64,000 nucleotides of DNA, from assembly GCA_000708835.1 (NCBI GenBank), contig DF237296.1, positions 25,778-89,777 of the forward strand, in the 5' to 3' direction. This DNA comes from Klebsormidium nitens (Eukaryota > Streptophyta > Klebsormidiophyceae > Klebsormidiales > Klebsormidiaceae). How positions within the stretch are numbered: the first letter of the stretch is position 1; each line of letters begins with the position of its first letter. Below are positions 1-12,800 of the stretch, piece by piece. Both the position numbers and the translations under genes were made by a program. A model generated the notes under the pieces. That model saw nothing but the letters and a program-made list of their open reading frames with translations, was not told the DNA's origin and ran no database searches.

Positions 1-513
1 TTCCAAGTCTACGACTGGAATCCTCTCCCCCCAAGAGGAACAAAAGCGGTGCGGTTCGACTTTCAGAGGCCACCGAAACGAGGGCAGGTCGTCATTGCCA
101 ATGTCAACAATGGCGTCATTTTCTGTCCTGTCTGCATTCTGTTTGCCAATGTTATTGAGAGTATCACTACTCTCAAGCCCAATTCTACATCCCAGGGCAC
201 CAAGAGAAAGTCGTGGGCTGTTTTTAGCAGAGCTGGTCGACACCTTCAGTGGCGTCATGTGTGGGCTGTCTACAATAGAACCACTGGTCAACCACTGGGT
301 TGTGACTTTTACGCACCCTCCCGCAGCCATGGCTGCAACAGCGGTGGTTCAATAAGTAAAACCTTGCTGATACTCTGCTTCGTCCGGAGTGCAATCTGCA
401 GTCGACCTCAGCTGCTGGTCTCAAGCGATGAGCGGGTGACTCGTTACATGGAGCTCAAGACAGTTTTACCATCAAAGATACTCGAGCTGGCAGCTTTCAG
501 AACAGCGCAGTAA
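1..513 (+). CDS. Open reading frame running in from the left edge, unassigned
   Basis: Frame 1 stays open from base 1 to a stop at 511-513, about 170 codons. The first 30 codons (starting FQVYDWNPLPPRG) look more protein-like than the rest and could be the end of an exon belonging to a gene cut by the window edge. I do not recognise the protein. No convincing splice donor closes a short exon, and base composition here is not clearly exonic. It may equally be chance, so treat it as a weak candidate. Confidence 0.15.
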   Translation, partial: FQVYDWNPLPPRGTKAVRFDFQRPPKRGQVVIANVNNGVIFCPVCILFANVIESITTLKPNSTSQGTKRKSWAVFSRAGRHLQWRHVWAVYNRTTGQPLGCDFYAPSRSHGCNSGGSISKTLLILCFVRSAICSRPQLLVSSDERVTRYMELKTVLPSKILELAAFRTAQ

Positions 514-2432
514 GTTACAACCTTATCCCAGGCAGGGAATGTCGAGGTCACGTAAGATCAAGCCTTACAAGACAGAAGCTCAGGGTATCGCAACTGGTAT
601 ACGACATGGCAGCTGGGCCTGTATGCCACTGAACATGAGACCCAAGCATGACACCTTTTGAAGCAAACCGACTCTATCAGGCGTCTAAGTTCTTACGGTC
701 AGATAACCTATTTTGGTTATGCACAACAACGCATTTGCATGTACTGTACCCTTTGAGAACCACCAGCTACGAGTGAACACCTTACTTTGCGCCCTTATCC
801 CATGCAATGTGCAATGTGGCTGCCAGTCCAGCAGGTCTTTCGTGCATTCTCTGCTGTCGTGGAGAGAACGAGAAGCTGTTCAAGGAGAACAGAAAGTGGT
901 GAGCTGATTGAAAGCTGACTTGCCAAGATCTCGCCGCTGTTGTATCCGTGACCTTTGTATCCGTGACCTTTGCATGCGCCCATCTTTCGCAGGTACCTAA
1001 ACGCCCAGAAGTCTACCGTTCCAGCCCCCAGAATCATTAATGGCAGCATTGCATGCAGTGCTGCACTCACTCACAGTTCCGTCTTCGTGTAAGCTCAGCT
1101 GGGGCCTGCTTCCTATAAGCTCAAGGAAGCAGGCCCCTGGCCCAGCCGTGAGATCTAGCAAAGGAACTTCTCAGCTGCTGAGCTGGACCAGCTGAGCACT
1201 ATACTGTCGATCGCAGCTTATCCGACGGACATCAGCTCTTTAGATGACATCACAGAATCAAGCGGCATGCAGATAATCTCTCCACCCACGAGGGACCGCC
1301 GGGGGTCCGAAACATGATTGTAAAACCATTCAAATTAGATCATGATCATGACTATAGTAATAAAGTTGACTTCAGAGCACTAGCGTATGGTGACATGTTT
1401 AACTACTACCATCGATATCAAAAGCTTCACTGAAGATGATCCACCATTTGCAGCAGGCAATGTACCGTCCAACATGATTGCAGAAAAGTTTCTGAGTCCT
1501 TCCTGCGCATGGCTCTTCCAGTGCATGCGGGGAGGTCATGGTCAAGCCCCCAGCGCAAAGATCAGTGGAAGTCGACGCATTAATGTGACCGGACACTGAG
1601 CGGCTGCAAACGATCAATATCCTCAAAGTGCCAGTGGAGAGAATCTTCTAGCCGTCAATGATCAGAGTTCACACCAACCTATGGGCGCCTCTGTAAGAGT
1701 CTCTTCCATGTACGTCGAATCAAACTTGAATTGTGTGAAAGTTTGATGGGGCGGTGCGAAATCGAATGATCCCCCATAAGACGATCCTAGTACCTAAGTA
1801 TCCGAGGCAGATAAGGTGACCGTCCAACCTGGTGGACATACTATGCGTGACGGGTATATGACGACTCGCGTAGCCCAACTATGGGCCGCACATTGCATGC
1901 GAGCTCGGCTAGAGCTAGCTAGACTGTTGATCGGCATCAGTTGAATTCAAGAACCATGCAGATAAATACAGGTAGATGCCAGGGACACGTACTTATAGCG
2001 TCTTGATGCCTCGTGCCAAATGGCGACCACCAGGCAGCAGCATGAGGCATCCAATATCACAGTGAGACGGACATGCTGATGGACATCATCATGGCATCAT
2101 CCAACAATTGAGCAGAAGCCGGATACGGTAACACAATACAAGAAGCTGACTGATATATACTGAGCCACTTGCAGGCTCTCCAAGTCCATGCGAATTTGAA
2201 AGGCCGATCGCAGAACAAACAAGTGTGCAAACGACCCGATGCTGACATCCGAAATTTCATCCGCCTTGAATTACATGACATGCGACAGAGTTGCGGGCTA
2301 CATTCGTTTACATGTTGGTACTCCGAGCAGCCACTCCGTCAAAAACCATGCATATCAACGAACGAACGGCGCTGCATGGAGCAAGTAGCTTTGGAGAAAC
2401 AATATTTGTACACAGGTCTTCCGCACTTGTTC
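514..2432. other. Intergenic stretch, no gene seen
   Basis: Both strands hold only short, compositionally unremarkable open frames. A perfect tandem duplication of a 15-bp word (tgtatccgtgacctt) lies at 941-970. The right part (about 2300-2432) should contain the 3' untranslated region of the minus-strand RPS25 gene. Confidence 0.5.
941..970. repeat. Perfect 15-bp tandem duplication
   Basis: The 15-bp word at 941-955 is repeated without change at 956-970. It is one of many short local duplications in this window. Confidence 0.9.
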
Positions 2433-5420
2433 TTAGGTGTTGGTTGCCCGTGTGTAGATGAGCTGGGTAGCGTGCTTGCTGATGGGGCGGATGTGACCCT
2501 GCTCTTCCAACGCCCTCAGCGCCGCTCTCGCAAGGCTCCCGTTTATCTGTATGAAGAGAGTCAGCATGTCAGATCCTTTTATTCTCGTACATGGAATGCA
2601 AGTTACATCATGGCACCAACCCGTAGGCTGCCACAACATTCCTGAATGGCTGGCAAAAATCTCCCCGTAAGGTGTGAACTTGTCTAGCCAGTCCTAAGAA
2701 TGTGCCTAAACCGCACCAGGAGAAACGTATCGAATTTTCATTGAATGTCTCTGACCCATGTTTTGTAATCAATTCATATTTGGGAATGCAACCTGCTCAG
2801 AAAAGTACAGCACTCTGATGGATAACTGAAACCAGACAGATAAAGACCTTACACCCTAAGAGACTTGGACAGAAGGTCACCACTCTTCAAGCCTATACCA
2901 TGACCCCCGTACAGGGGTCCAGATTCGACAAGATAGACCAACTGACCCTTCTCGCATTCTGCTCCACTTATCCCTTTTGCTGCACTTGACTTTCCTGAGG
3001 AGCCCAGGTAAGGAACACTCTTGAGCTGCTTTCACCACCCAGTGCGTAACAATACACATGCCACAAGAACTACATGCGACGACAAACTTCCTCACTTTGA
3101 TCACTTTGCCTGTGCAACCAACCGAGTCCATGACCAAAAAAGACAACAAATACGCACCTCAAGAAGGTCAGACCCATGTTTCAATGCTTCGGTTTTGACT
3201 TAGCCTCAGAGAGCGAATCGACTTTCAGCTTGATCCAAAGTGGATCTTTGAATAACCAACGTACACATCCAAAAAAGACAACAGAGCAGATTGGATGCTT
3301 ACCCTGAGTCTGTCACTGAGGACGGACGGGGTGATCAGCTTGTACTTGGGGACTTCAGACAGCAGCTTATCGTATGACGCCTTCTCGAACAACACCTGGT
3401 TGTTGACCTGTAGCCAAGAAAGTAATCGCCAATTTAGCCAATGTTCCCCACTTTCGACCCACTTCCAGCGGCCAAGTATGGTCTTGCTTGGGACCAACTC
3501 CGAAAGTGGTCTTGTGCGAAGCGCTTCTTTCGGGTTCAAAAAATGCTAAAAACGATGAACATAATGAATGAACCTACCAGCAGCCTGATTCGAAAAAACC
3601 GAGACCCAACCACATAACTACAAGCTTCTTCAGCGTGTGCTGGCGCAACTGGTTCGCTTACGGTTGCAACTCCAGGCCCACTAATGAGAGCAAAAACCTG
3701 AAATCTTCTGGCTGGTGTCCGACCTTCAATGGGCCCGACTTTTTTCGTCCGAAACGTCAACAAGGCTTGTGTTGAGAAACAAGGACAAACAGCCAGGGAA
3801 CGGACACCCTTGACCAACACTATATGTGACTCACACACAACATTTCGCCGACTGTTCATGTCAAAATGCGCGAACAGCCTGCCCTCTCTCTGGAAGTAAC
3901 TTGATCAGTTCCAAAAACATGCCTCGTCCTGCTTCTTTCTCATTTCTTTGCTGGTGTCGATGTAAGGAAGTATGCGGAACTCTAGAAGGTCGTCTCTGGT
4001 GGTGACATCTGATACTCCGTGCAGGAAATCAGAGCGAGCCAGCAAATACGGATGCGTTTACTGGTCTTACCTTCTCCTTTTGCTTTCCCTTGGACCACTT
4101 CTTCTTCTTCTGCTTGCCGCCCCCGCTCTTGGCGGGCTTGGCAGCCTGGGTAGGCTTGGCCGCCTTGGGAGCCTGCCAAAAGAAGGGCACGCCTGGTTAC
4201 ACCATGATTTCCAGAGGTCTAACGAGGGGGGGTTCCAGACTTTTTCGGTCACCAGCCTGACTTGACTGATCCTTGAGCGGGACCGGTGTTATCTGAGTTG
4301 GTATTGGGAAATGCAACCCAGCGGGGAACCTTTGGTTGCCAATAACAGTGCAGAATCCTAGGTGCAATAGGTTGTCAGTACACCCAGCATCAAACATGAC
4401 AAAGACTGGACAAGCGAAACCGCTGTTGAGAAGTGTACTCAGGGGATGGCTGCTACCTGTGCCTCTAAACCCAGCTTCTTTCAAGGAGAACACTCAGGAA
4501 AAACCTGCGTCGATAACTGCTCGCATACCCTGTTATGATGATTTAAAGTAGCCCTTCGTAAGGCAGTCTCGTATCTCTTAGGCGATCTAGGCCATCCCCT
4601 CGTGCAAAGCAGAAACACGGATGGCGCTCTGCAGCAGACCCTTCCGAGGCTGCTGTGTTTATCCCTATCCAAGCGTAACCCTGACCCTGTTTGTTTGCAG
4701 ATTTTCACGCCCAATCTCAATAGCCTAGGGCACCTGATTGCGGGTCAACTATACAGCGAGTAACATGGTAACGGTCCTAAGCAGTGATCCAAGGCTACCG
4801 ACCGTATCCTGCGGCGGCAGCGTTTGGAACTGTCTTCTAAAGATGCAATCTTACACAAAGCTCAATTTCCAAACACGTCTAATGCATGGACCGGAACCGC
4901 AGAAACCAGGAAAAAGTTGGCCGGACCATAAGGAACCTCCGTGCGCACACAGAAGAATACAGAGACATCGCCAGCTTGGAAGGACCTGGATAACGACTGG
5001 ATACCATTACCAACTGATGACCAGCAAAGTACACAGAAATCAAGCCAACTTTCTCTGCCCCATGGCTAGGCCGGAGCGAAGGGGTTATATTGAACCTTTT
5101 AACACAATAAAGCCGGGGGCTTCAGTAGCCCTACCGTCCTAATCGCCCATCTTGCGCCCCAACCTCGACCATTATCAACTGAAAGCTGCCTTCCCTTTCT
5201 TGATCGGAGAGATATACAATAGACCAGCCGCATCCCGTGAATGATTCCTCTTGTGAGGTTTGTGACCGTGTAAGCTTCCTCTTTCTATATCCATTCGGAC
5301 CGTACATTGTTGAAGACCTCTGCCAAACACACCCCACGTTACAACCGCCCCGCAAACCAAGAAACAATTCAGATGATTGTAATGAGTACCATGAGGAGGA
5401 ACAAGCACGAGCCTCACCAT
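2433..5420 (-). CDS. RPS25: 40S ribosomal protein eS25 (RPS25)
   Basis: Component of the small cytosolic ribosomal subunit. Exons on the minus strand: 4071-4172 (basic N-terminus ending [19 protein letters not shown]), 3303-3407 ([20 protein letters not shown] through SVLSDRLR) and 2433-2546 ([17 protein letters not shown] to IYTRATNT and stop). These three join in frame. The remaining residue is the initiator Met; the best candidate is 5418-5420, where ATG is followed directly by a gtgagg donor, giving 107 aa, the usual family length. That first exon, and so the 1.2-kb first intron, is inferred from the family N-terminus (MAPK...) and from a pyrimidine-rich leader; other ATG|gt sites exist. 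A telo-box lies about 245 bp upstream, as is common for plant ribosomal protein genes. The identification of the protein is secure; only the first exon is uncertain. Confidence 0.93.
3116..3284. repeat. Imperfect direct repeat in last RPS25 intron
   Basis: About 32 bp at 3116-3150 resembles 3254-3284; both share aaccaac, then a ccaaaaaagacaaca core. The copies lie just past the exon 3 donor in gene orientation. It may be an old intronic duplication. Confidence 0.5.
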
Positions 5421-6833
5421 CTTGCAAGCAGCCCCAACGTCCCTTCCCCTGGGCGCCTCTTGACGTGCTCTGCCTACTTGGCTCGCGTGAAAGAGGGAGG
5501 AGGAGACGCGAGCAAGCGAGAAGAACCAAATTGGAAATCGGGTTTGAAGAGAACAGTTTCTGTTCAATCCCAGACCTGCACATTCACTCCCCGGTATCAA
5601 ATTTATAACTCTCAAGACAGATAATAGTAAGCCAAGATAATAGTAAGCTCCGACTAACACTAAAAACCCTAACCTGAAATGAAGCACCCGCTCCGCACCC
5701 GTACCCACCCTAACCACCATACTAACCCTACCCGTCACAGTGCGGTTACCTTACTATTATCTGGGCTAATACTATTATTTTTCTTGAGTTTCATATCAAA
5801 TTTCCCCCGAGGACATGTTTTAGCAATTTAAGTGTCAAACAACGGATACGGAAACGCCCCGTTGAGTTGAACACTCAAATACTTGAACGGAATTGTCACA
5901 GTCTCTTCCGGGCACACCCTAAAAAGTAGTTTCCTCTAACCCCAGCGTGGAATCACAGGCTGGCCGGTCAGTCTTGACTCTTGAACCAGCAAAGTTCCCA
6001 CTCGTCTCCAAAATCTGCTAGTGTTGGTGCTAGTTACACTGAAGTCTGAATCCCACGTCTTTTCTGCCATCATCGGTGATGCTGGAGTGGTGCAATCCCT
6101 ACAATCCTGGCCATTTAGAAGCTGAACTCAAGAGCAGAAGAATCCTACATTGTGACGACCAGGTAGCTGGAGACACCGAACACAAAATGAAGCAGACTTT
6201 GACCACCTTTTAGCAGCAGCGGTAACGCTGTGGTCAACACCTTCGGCAATCAGGTAAGGAACTTTCCCTGAACTTTCCCCTTCACGTTGCTCTTCTCCAG
6301 AAGTTGCTTTAGTTGCTTTGGTTGCTATATGTCCCCAGGCTTTGAGGTTGTACCATTTGTTCATGGTTCGCAACAGCACAACTTCCGCTCCGTGTTGATC
6401 GCTCCATCGATTACAGTACATACAGACAGTCAGTACAATCCCTCAAGAATTTCAAACTCCTGAATGTTTTGAATTGCTTGTTGGGAGAATACCTTTGGTG
6501 GTGGTGGTTGCTTGAGGTTGGAAGGCCAGTATGCCCCTGTATGCTTGAAAACTGATGGTCAATGTGGTTGCCAACCGATTTTAGATCGACTCCTCCTGAA
6601 GCCAGTCTCCTCAATGCTGGTTCAAGATAAAAAGAGTCGAATTTGAACGGGGAATCTTATTGCAGTACATCTATCGAGTTGACTTGATGGAACCTTCTTT
6701 TTCCACAGAAGTCCTACTTGAAAAGATTCTAGTCAATAAAAGAGTTCTTGATATTTCTCCTATAGCTGCGGGAGAATCTCTATCATTGATAATGCCTCTC
6801 TAACACTCTCCCTTGTCTCCAGGTTTCGCAGCC
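5421..6833. promoter_or_regulatory. Divergent promoter interval between RPS25 and NOA1
   Basis: This 1.4 kb separates the RPS25 start (minus) from the NOA1 start (plus). It holds the RPS25 leader, rich in purine/pyrimidine tracts, and a telo-box and TGGGCT element near 5664-5767. A 14-bp tandem duplication (agataatagtaagc) occurs at 5619-5632 and 5635-5648. A possible 5' untranslated intron of NOA1 may end at the tctccag near 6822. No credible coding region is seen. Confidence 0.6.
5664..5672 (+). promoter_or_regulatory. Telo-box AAACCCTAA upstream of RPS25
   Basis: The sequence reads AAACCCTAA, with further ccctaac units at 5702-5730. Telo-boxes near translation genes, often with TGGGCY site II elements, are established in plants. 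A TGGGCT lies at 5762-5767. Position about 245 bp upstream of the inferred RPS25 start fits this role; function is inferred. Confidence 0.6.
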
Positions 6834-9800
6834 ATGGCTCTCTGCGTCAGCCAAGCCTTTGGGCCAGTAACTGCTGGGTTAAGTGCGGGTTACGCCTCTA
6901 ACCCCAGTGACAAACGACAGCCCCTTCTGCCCCCTTCCCACTTCTGCCACCACCTGTCCTCTCTTGTTAGACGTAACCGCTGTCTAAGCCTTCAAACCCC
7001 TTCTGGGACTGGGCACAATAGGAGATGGAATCAAAGGCGCTTATACATTAGTAAAGTTCAGTGTTCTGCGCAAGATGAGGGGGGCGAGTTTGGCAGCGAA
7101 GCGGCCCCCCAAGAGGGATGGGAACGAGATGCGGCGGCCGCGCGCGTAGCAGAACTGGCGGAGAAAGCAGGGGCGGCCGGGGTGGGGCGTCGGAAGCTCA
7201 GCTTCAAAGCGGTGACTGCTGCAGCCGAGGGCGTTAAAGGGGGGGGTGGAGATGGCAGCGCTGAAGGTGCTCCGGAAACGAGGGGTGTTGGAAGGGGCGA
7301 ACGGCCCGCCGTTCGGGAGACGTCTTCTGAGGGCAGAAGTGATATTGCAGACGGAGGGTTTGGCAAGGAATCTCAGAGGGGGGGCAATGACTTTGGTGAG
7401 AGGTTGGTGCAGAGACCTAGGGCCAAAGACGAAGAGGGGTTTGGTGGGGGCTTAAGAAGACGACAGGAGCGATCGCCAGTTAGCGGCACTGGGTTGGATG
7501 CTCGCAAGGGGCCATGGGTTAGGGGAGGCGCGTCAACTGAAGAGCCTCCCAGGAGCAGTGGCGATGACTTCTTCAGGGATGTCGACAACGGAATGGAAGC
7601 TCGATCGAGGGGAGGCTATGGTGACCGAGAAAGCGACGGGTTTGCACGAGAGGGTGCGTTTAGGGAGCGCTTTGACGAACTTGGGTTTAGATCCAACCGG
7701 GATTCTAACCGAGAACGTAACTTTGAGCGTTATGAGGATCAGGACAACTTCGAGGGCAGGCGGGAGGATCGACGTTCCTTTCAGGGGGGTGCCAGAGGTG
7801 CCCGAAATAGTGGGTGGGAAGAGGAAGGTAATGATTTTGACAGGGGAGAAACGGATTACGGCTCCGAGAGTAGCCGAAATGTGTGGCGCCGTGACGTGGG
7901 GGTGGTGGATAATGGTGGAGACTTTAGGCCCCCTCCGCCAAAGCCGGTGTGGCGAAACCAAAAAGGGGGGGAAGACATTCTGGGAACCAAGGCGTTGGTT
8001 GCTCGAGAACGCGCGGAAGCGGACGGCGAATTGGGGGGGAGAAGAGCACAAGAAGACTGGGCCGATCGACCCCCCCGGAACGGAAGGGGACGCGGGGGTG
8101 ACCCGAGGGGGGCTCCGTTTAGGAGGGACCGCATGGGGGTGAGAGCTTGGAATAAGCGGGACGATGCTCCTGGATCGGAGTGGGGGGGTGCACCTTCTAG
8201 AAGCCAAGGGCGCAGGGGGGGCGGTTTTGGGGGGGGATCAGACGAGTGGGAAAATGAAGCTCGGGGGGGGGAGCTGGGAAGTGACGAAGAAGGGGGAGGG
8301 GAGATCAGCAGTTGGGGCCCGAGAGGGAACACTAAGAAGGTCGGCGTTAGAGGGAGTGTCTCAGGTGCCGCGAAGGGAAGCTTTAGCCGGGCCCCCGAGG
8401 GGCGCGTTGGGAGACGATCTGAAGAGGCGGGAGCGGGTTTCTCGCGAACTTTTAACGCTCCGGGGGGTCCGAGAAGCGGAGACAGGTTTAGACGGAGTGA
8501 GAGGGGAGACGCGGTTCCAACTAGAGACGAGTGGTCGCGGCCCGAGCCTGTCCAGAGACGGTCCGAACCCCCCCGTGGATTTTCGGACGCCTCTCGGTTT
8601 TCGTCCGAATCCCCTCTGAATCCGCCGGATTCTGGGCGGAATCCGTCCGGATCCGCTCGGGACACGGGCCGGCGACCGTCCGAAAGCGCTTGGAGGAGTC
8701 CTTTCGCGGCCAACGGCGCGGACCAAACTTTTGTCCGCAGAACGAGAGACGGGGGACGCGAGTTTGGTTATAACGACTACCCGGCTCCCGACGGAGAAGA
8801 GAGAACCTCTCTGTCCGCAGAGGAGAAGAAGGACCGCCGAAAGATGAAGCAAGTCAAGTTGGAAGGGCCTGGGTGTTACGGTTGCGGCGCGAGGCTACAA
8901 GTGAGCTACCCGGGGGGGCCAGGTTATCTGCGGCCCGATGTATACGAGCTGGTGAGGCGTTCGCTTATGAATCTTCAGTCTTCAGTTTGACTCCGAAATG
9001 GATTGGGTAATGGTTGGAAGCGCAGCGCTTTTTGGTGCTACCGCCGTGTCGAGTCTCCGTTTTAATCTGCATTTGTGGGAGACCAGGTTGTCTGCGGTCG
9101 GATGTATACGAGTTGGTGAGGCGTTCTCTTACAGCCGTCCGGATCTGATTGCCGGTTTGCTGTCCCCGACTGACCCAAATTTTGAAAAGTTTCTGAGCCG
9201 GCTGATAAGAGATTCCGTGGCTAACCGTACAAGATTGTGACGTCTGGTCAGACCATAGCTGGAATCTATCTAGATCTATGCTCTGCGAGGTTGGAACGTC
9301 CAACTTTGGTCCGACTCTGTTTGATCGATTGGTAGTGTTCAAGTCGATTGCAGAGACCTCTATAAATGCATACGATGAGAACAGCTTCGAGCGTCTAGGT
9401 TGATCGAAAACGCTGACTGATGGTCCTCGAAAGTGGGTCGGCAGAGCTCGCAACCTGAGTCCTCTTACGTAAAGTTCTGTCGTATTATGAAGCTGATGAG
9501 GAGCTTGATAATCCAGGAGCTTTTCTGTCGCTTAGTTGCTCTGGTCGTAAACGTCGAACCGAGAACGTTTTGCCAAATGGCTGGGCAGCGACTGATTGCA
9601 GTGCTCGCGCTGAGACGCTTTGATGCTATTGTTGCGTGATCGCCTCAAAAAATGAACAGACCCAGAATCACGAAGTCCTAGGAACCGTGCGCACGCGTCT
9701 ACCAATCGACACTAGCAGACTCTCAGACCAGAAATCCGTGAATATGCAGAAGCGCACGCACCGACAACTCGGAGAAACGCTCTGCGGGCGATGCACGGAG

Positions 9801-12800
9801 TTGGCGCACGGGAAGATGGTGCCAGCTGTCGGCGGCAACGGCGGGCACGGCAGCGGGGGGCAGCAAGAGGGCTACGTCATGGCGGAAGATTTGCGGGAGC
9901 AGCTGAAGCCGCTCAAGCTGAACAAGGTCTTGGTGGTCAAACTGGTGAGGTCTTGAAGTCTGGGTTTAAATTCTTAAACTTTTAGACACCTTCGCGGTTG
10001 GGGGATTGCTTAGTTTTGAAGTTAAACTTTAGACACCTTCACGGTTGGGGGGTTGCTTAGTTTTGAAGGTTATGGAAAGGTTCTCGAAACTTGCAAGAGT
10101 TCAAAATCGAGGTCAGCAGGAGAGGTACATCATGGCGGGAAATCTGCGGGAGCAATTGAAGCCGCTCGAGCTGAACAACCCGTGGTCAAACTGGTGAGAT
10201 GCACAACCCCTACTGTGATTCTCGAAAAGGTCTTGTGAGATACGTTCTTTCCTGGTTCTTAATCCTGAATTGGGGGAAGGACGACGGGTCACGTGAGAGC
10301 CCAGACACAATGGAAGCCGCTCAGGCTGAACAAAGTCCTCGTTGTCAGAGTGGTGGGTTAACGAAACCTTGATTTGAACGCTTTTCTAGACCTTAAGGTT
10401 CGAGGCTTCTAAATCCTCGATTGAAGAAAAGGAGGAGGGCTCCGTTCTGGCGAAAACGCCACGGAAAAAATGAAGTCGCTCAAACATGTAAAAGTAGGAT
10501 AACCTAATATCAAGTCTGCTAAACACTGGCACAGCTACTGGTTGGCGCAGCTACTGAATTACGTTAGTGGCTGAAACAATAGGTTAAATTTGGACATCGA
10601 AATGGCGTGTTTCCGGCGTCTGATCCTCGCATCAACCCGGATTTGAAAGGCCTCTTTTGGGCGGTACAGGTTGAAATCATGGACTTCAAGGGATGCTTCC
10701 TGTTCAACGTTGGCGACCTTGTTGGCGCTCATTCTGTTGAAAGCAGAAGTTCTGCTTGGAGAAGGCACGAAGTAATCCATCTCGAACATAGGCGTCAAAG
10801 CCGATCATAAGGCTTTGTTTGTTCGCAGTATAGGTCGACAGTGCGGGCTTAACGGGAGCTTTTTCGTCCAAGGTTCGCTCTAACCCGATCATTCTGGTGG
10901 GCTTGAATGTCAGCTTCACATAAGACCTCCAGGACTCGCATTCTTGCCCTAACTCCAGAGTCCCACTTTTGACGCCGCTTTATGATCGTTTAGGCGGACT
11001 TCATCGGGACCTTCCTGTCCAAGGGGTTGGCGCGATCTGGTTGGCGCTAACCCGATTCTTTTACACACGTAATTGACATGCTCATAAAGAGTCAAGAGGC
11101 AAGCCAAAAAGCGTAATGTCTGTGTCTAACCACCGCGTTAACCCTGATTTTCTCCACGGTGCAGGTCGACATTGCGGACTTTAATGGGAGCTTCCTTTCC
11201 AAGGTTCGCGACCTGGTTGGCTCTAACCCGATCATTTTGGTGGGCACGAAAGTCGACCTCCTTCCGGCGGACACCGACTTGGAGGCGGTCGCAGACTGGG
11301 TGTGGGAGGCGACCGTGCGAAAGAAGCTGAAGCCCATCAGCCTACATGTGGTGAGTCTGCTCTATCACAAAAACCCTTAGTCTGCAGTCCTTCAAGTGGG
11401 CATGCATCTGGAGGTTTCCCATTTAGCCGGACGTGCGAGTTGGGCCCTGCTGAGACAAACGCATGGCTTTTTGTGTTTTTCTGCTCATTAGCGTGCATTT
11501 GGTGAGTCTGTTCTGAATTTCCGTGTCGAATCTTTGAAGTCCTGGATCTCTCCTGTTACCTGGACCGTTGTTAGAACCCCTTTGGGGGTTCTTTGGACAT
11601 CGAAGGGTTACTTTTGAAAGAGAGGCACCGATCTGAAGTCGTTCTAGACTTGGTTAGGGAGGCGACCGTGCGAAAGAAGCTCAAGGCCATTACCATGCAT
11701 CTGGTAAGTATGCGAGCAAGCTTTCTTCGCTTGGAAGTTTTTACGTCCTTCATCTGTTGGTTTGAGAGGTGACGACTGGTCTGAGAGGTGACGAATGCAA
11801 TAAGCTCAGCACTTGGTAAGATTCATGCGGATGAAAGCGCTCGATACAATAGGGTCATCTGATTGCGGTCGCCCGCTTCGTGTAACCCTTCGCGTTCCGA
11901 CTTTCTTTATACTATCTTTATCATGAGCAGAGATTTGACTCTCTATTTCTCCACAGATCTCGTCTTTGACCGGCGCGGGCCTTCCATCATTGGCCGCTAA
12001 CATCCAAAGAGAACGGCAGGGCCGTGACGTGTACGTGCTCGGAGCAGCGAACGTGGGGAAGTCGGCCTTCATCAATGCGTTACTAGGTGAGCTTTCGTTC
12101 AGTTTTCCGAAGTGTTAAGTCCGTACTTCATATAAAGATGTAGATCATCAAATTCTAGTGTTCCAAGCTAAGTACACGTGCTCGGAGCAGCGAACGTGGG
12201 GAAGTCGGCCTTTATCAATGCGTTACTTGGTGAGCTCTTTCTGCCATTGAGTATGCTGCTGAAGAATCCAAGCTTTACATCGTTTTCGAATTCGGTCTGT
12301 CGTTCCTTGGAATGTATACGACCTCAGAGCGGCGAGCATGGGAAAGTCGGCCTTCATTAACGGGCTGCTTGGTAAGCTCTTTTTTTGATTTCCCATCATG
12401 CTTTTGAGGTCTCAACCTTGTCTTGGTCAGATTTCGATCGAGTCTGTCAGGTCCAGTGTTTCGCACAAATTGTACGATCTCTGGGCAGCAAACGTGGGCA
12501 GTATAGCCTTTATCAACGCGTTAACTCGGTAAGCTTTCGTTCCATGCTGCCCTTTCCCTTCTGCCGGTCGTTTTGGTGTACCCACAGTTTCTTAGGGTTC
12601 GCTTCAAAATTCTGGATTGTGAGAAGCCATAGTCTTGTCGTGCGATTCAGTGTGTGTCATGTCACTGTTTTTTTGCTCTTCCAGTATCTCAATCCTCTAC
12701 TTTCCGCTCCCATTTTCGCCTGTTGTTCTCGTGTCTCCTCTCATTCGAGGGTTCCGTTGACCCCTCCTCTTTTAAACTGCAAGAACGACGAACAAGGCGC

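Noticed and set aside
6128-6421. 97-codon minus-strand open frame between RPS25 and NOA1
   Set aside because: No family resemblance and no splice or promoter support; likely chance in promoter DNA.
7533-8713. Several long antisense and alternate-frame open frames over NOA1 exon 1
   Set aside because: They are shadows of the GC- and G-run-rich sense exon, with low-complexity Pro/Ser translations.
12178-12234. Mutually exclusive alternative exon for the NOA1 P-loop
   Set aside because: The copy has a donor but no acceptor or upstream coding part, and later copies are clearly decayed.
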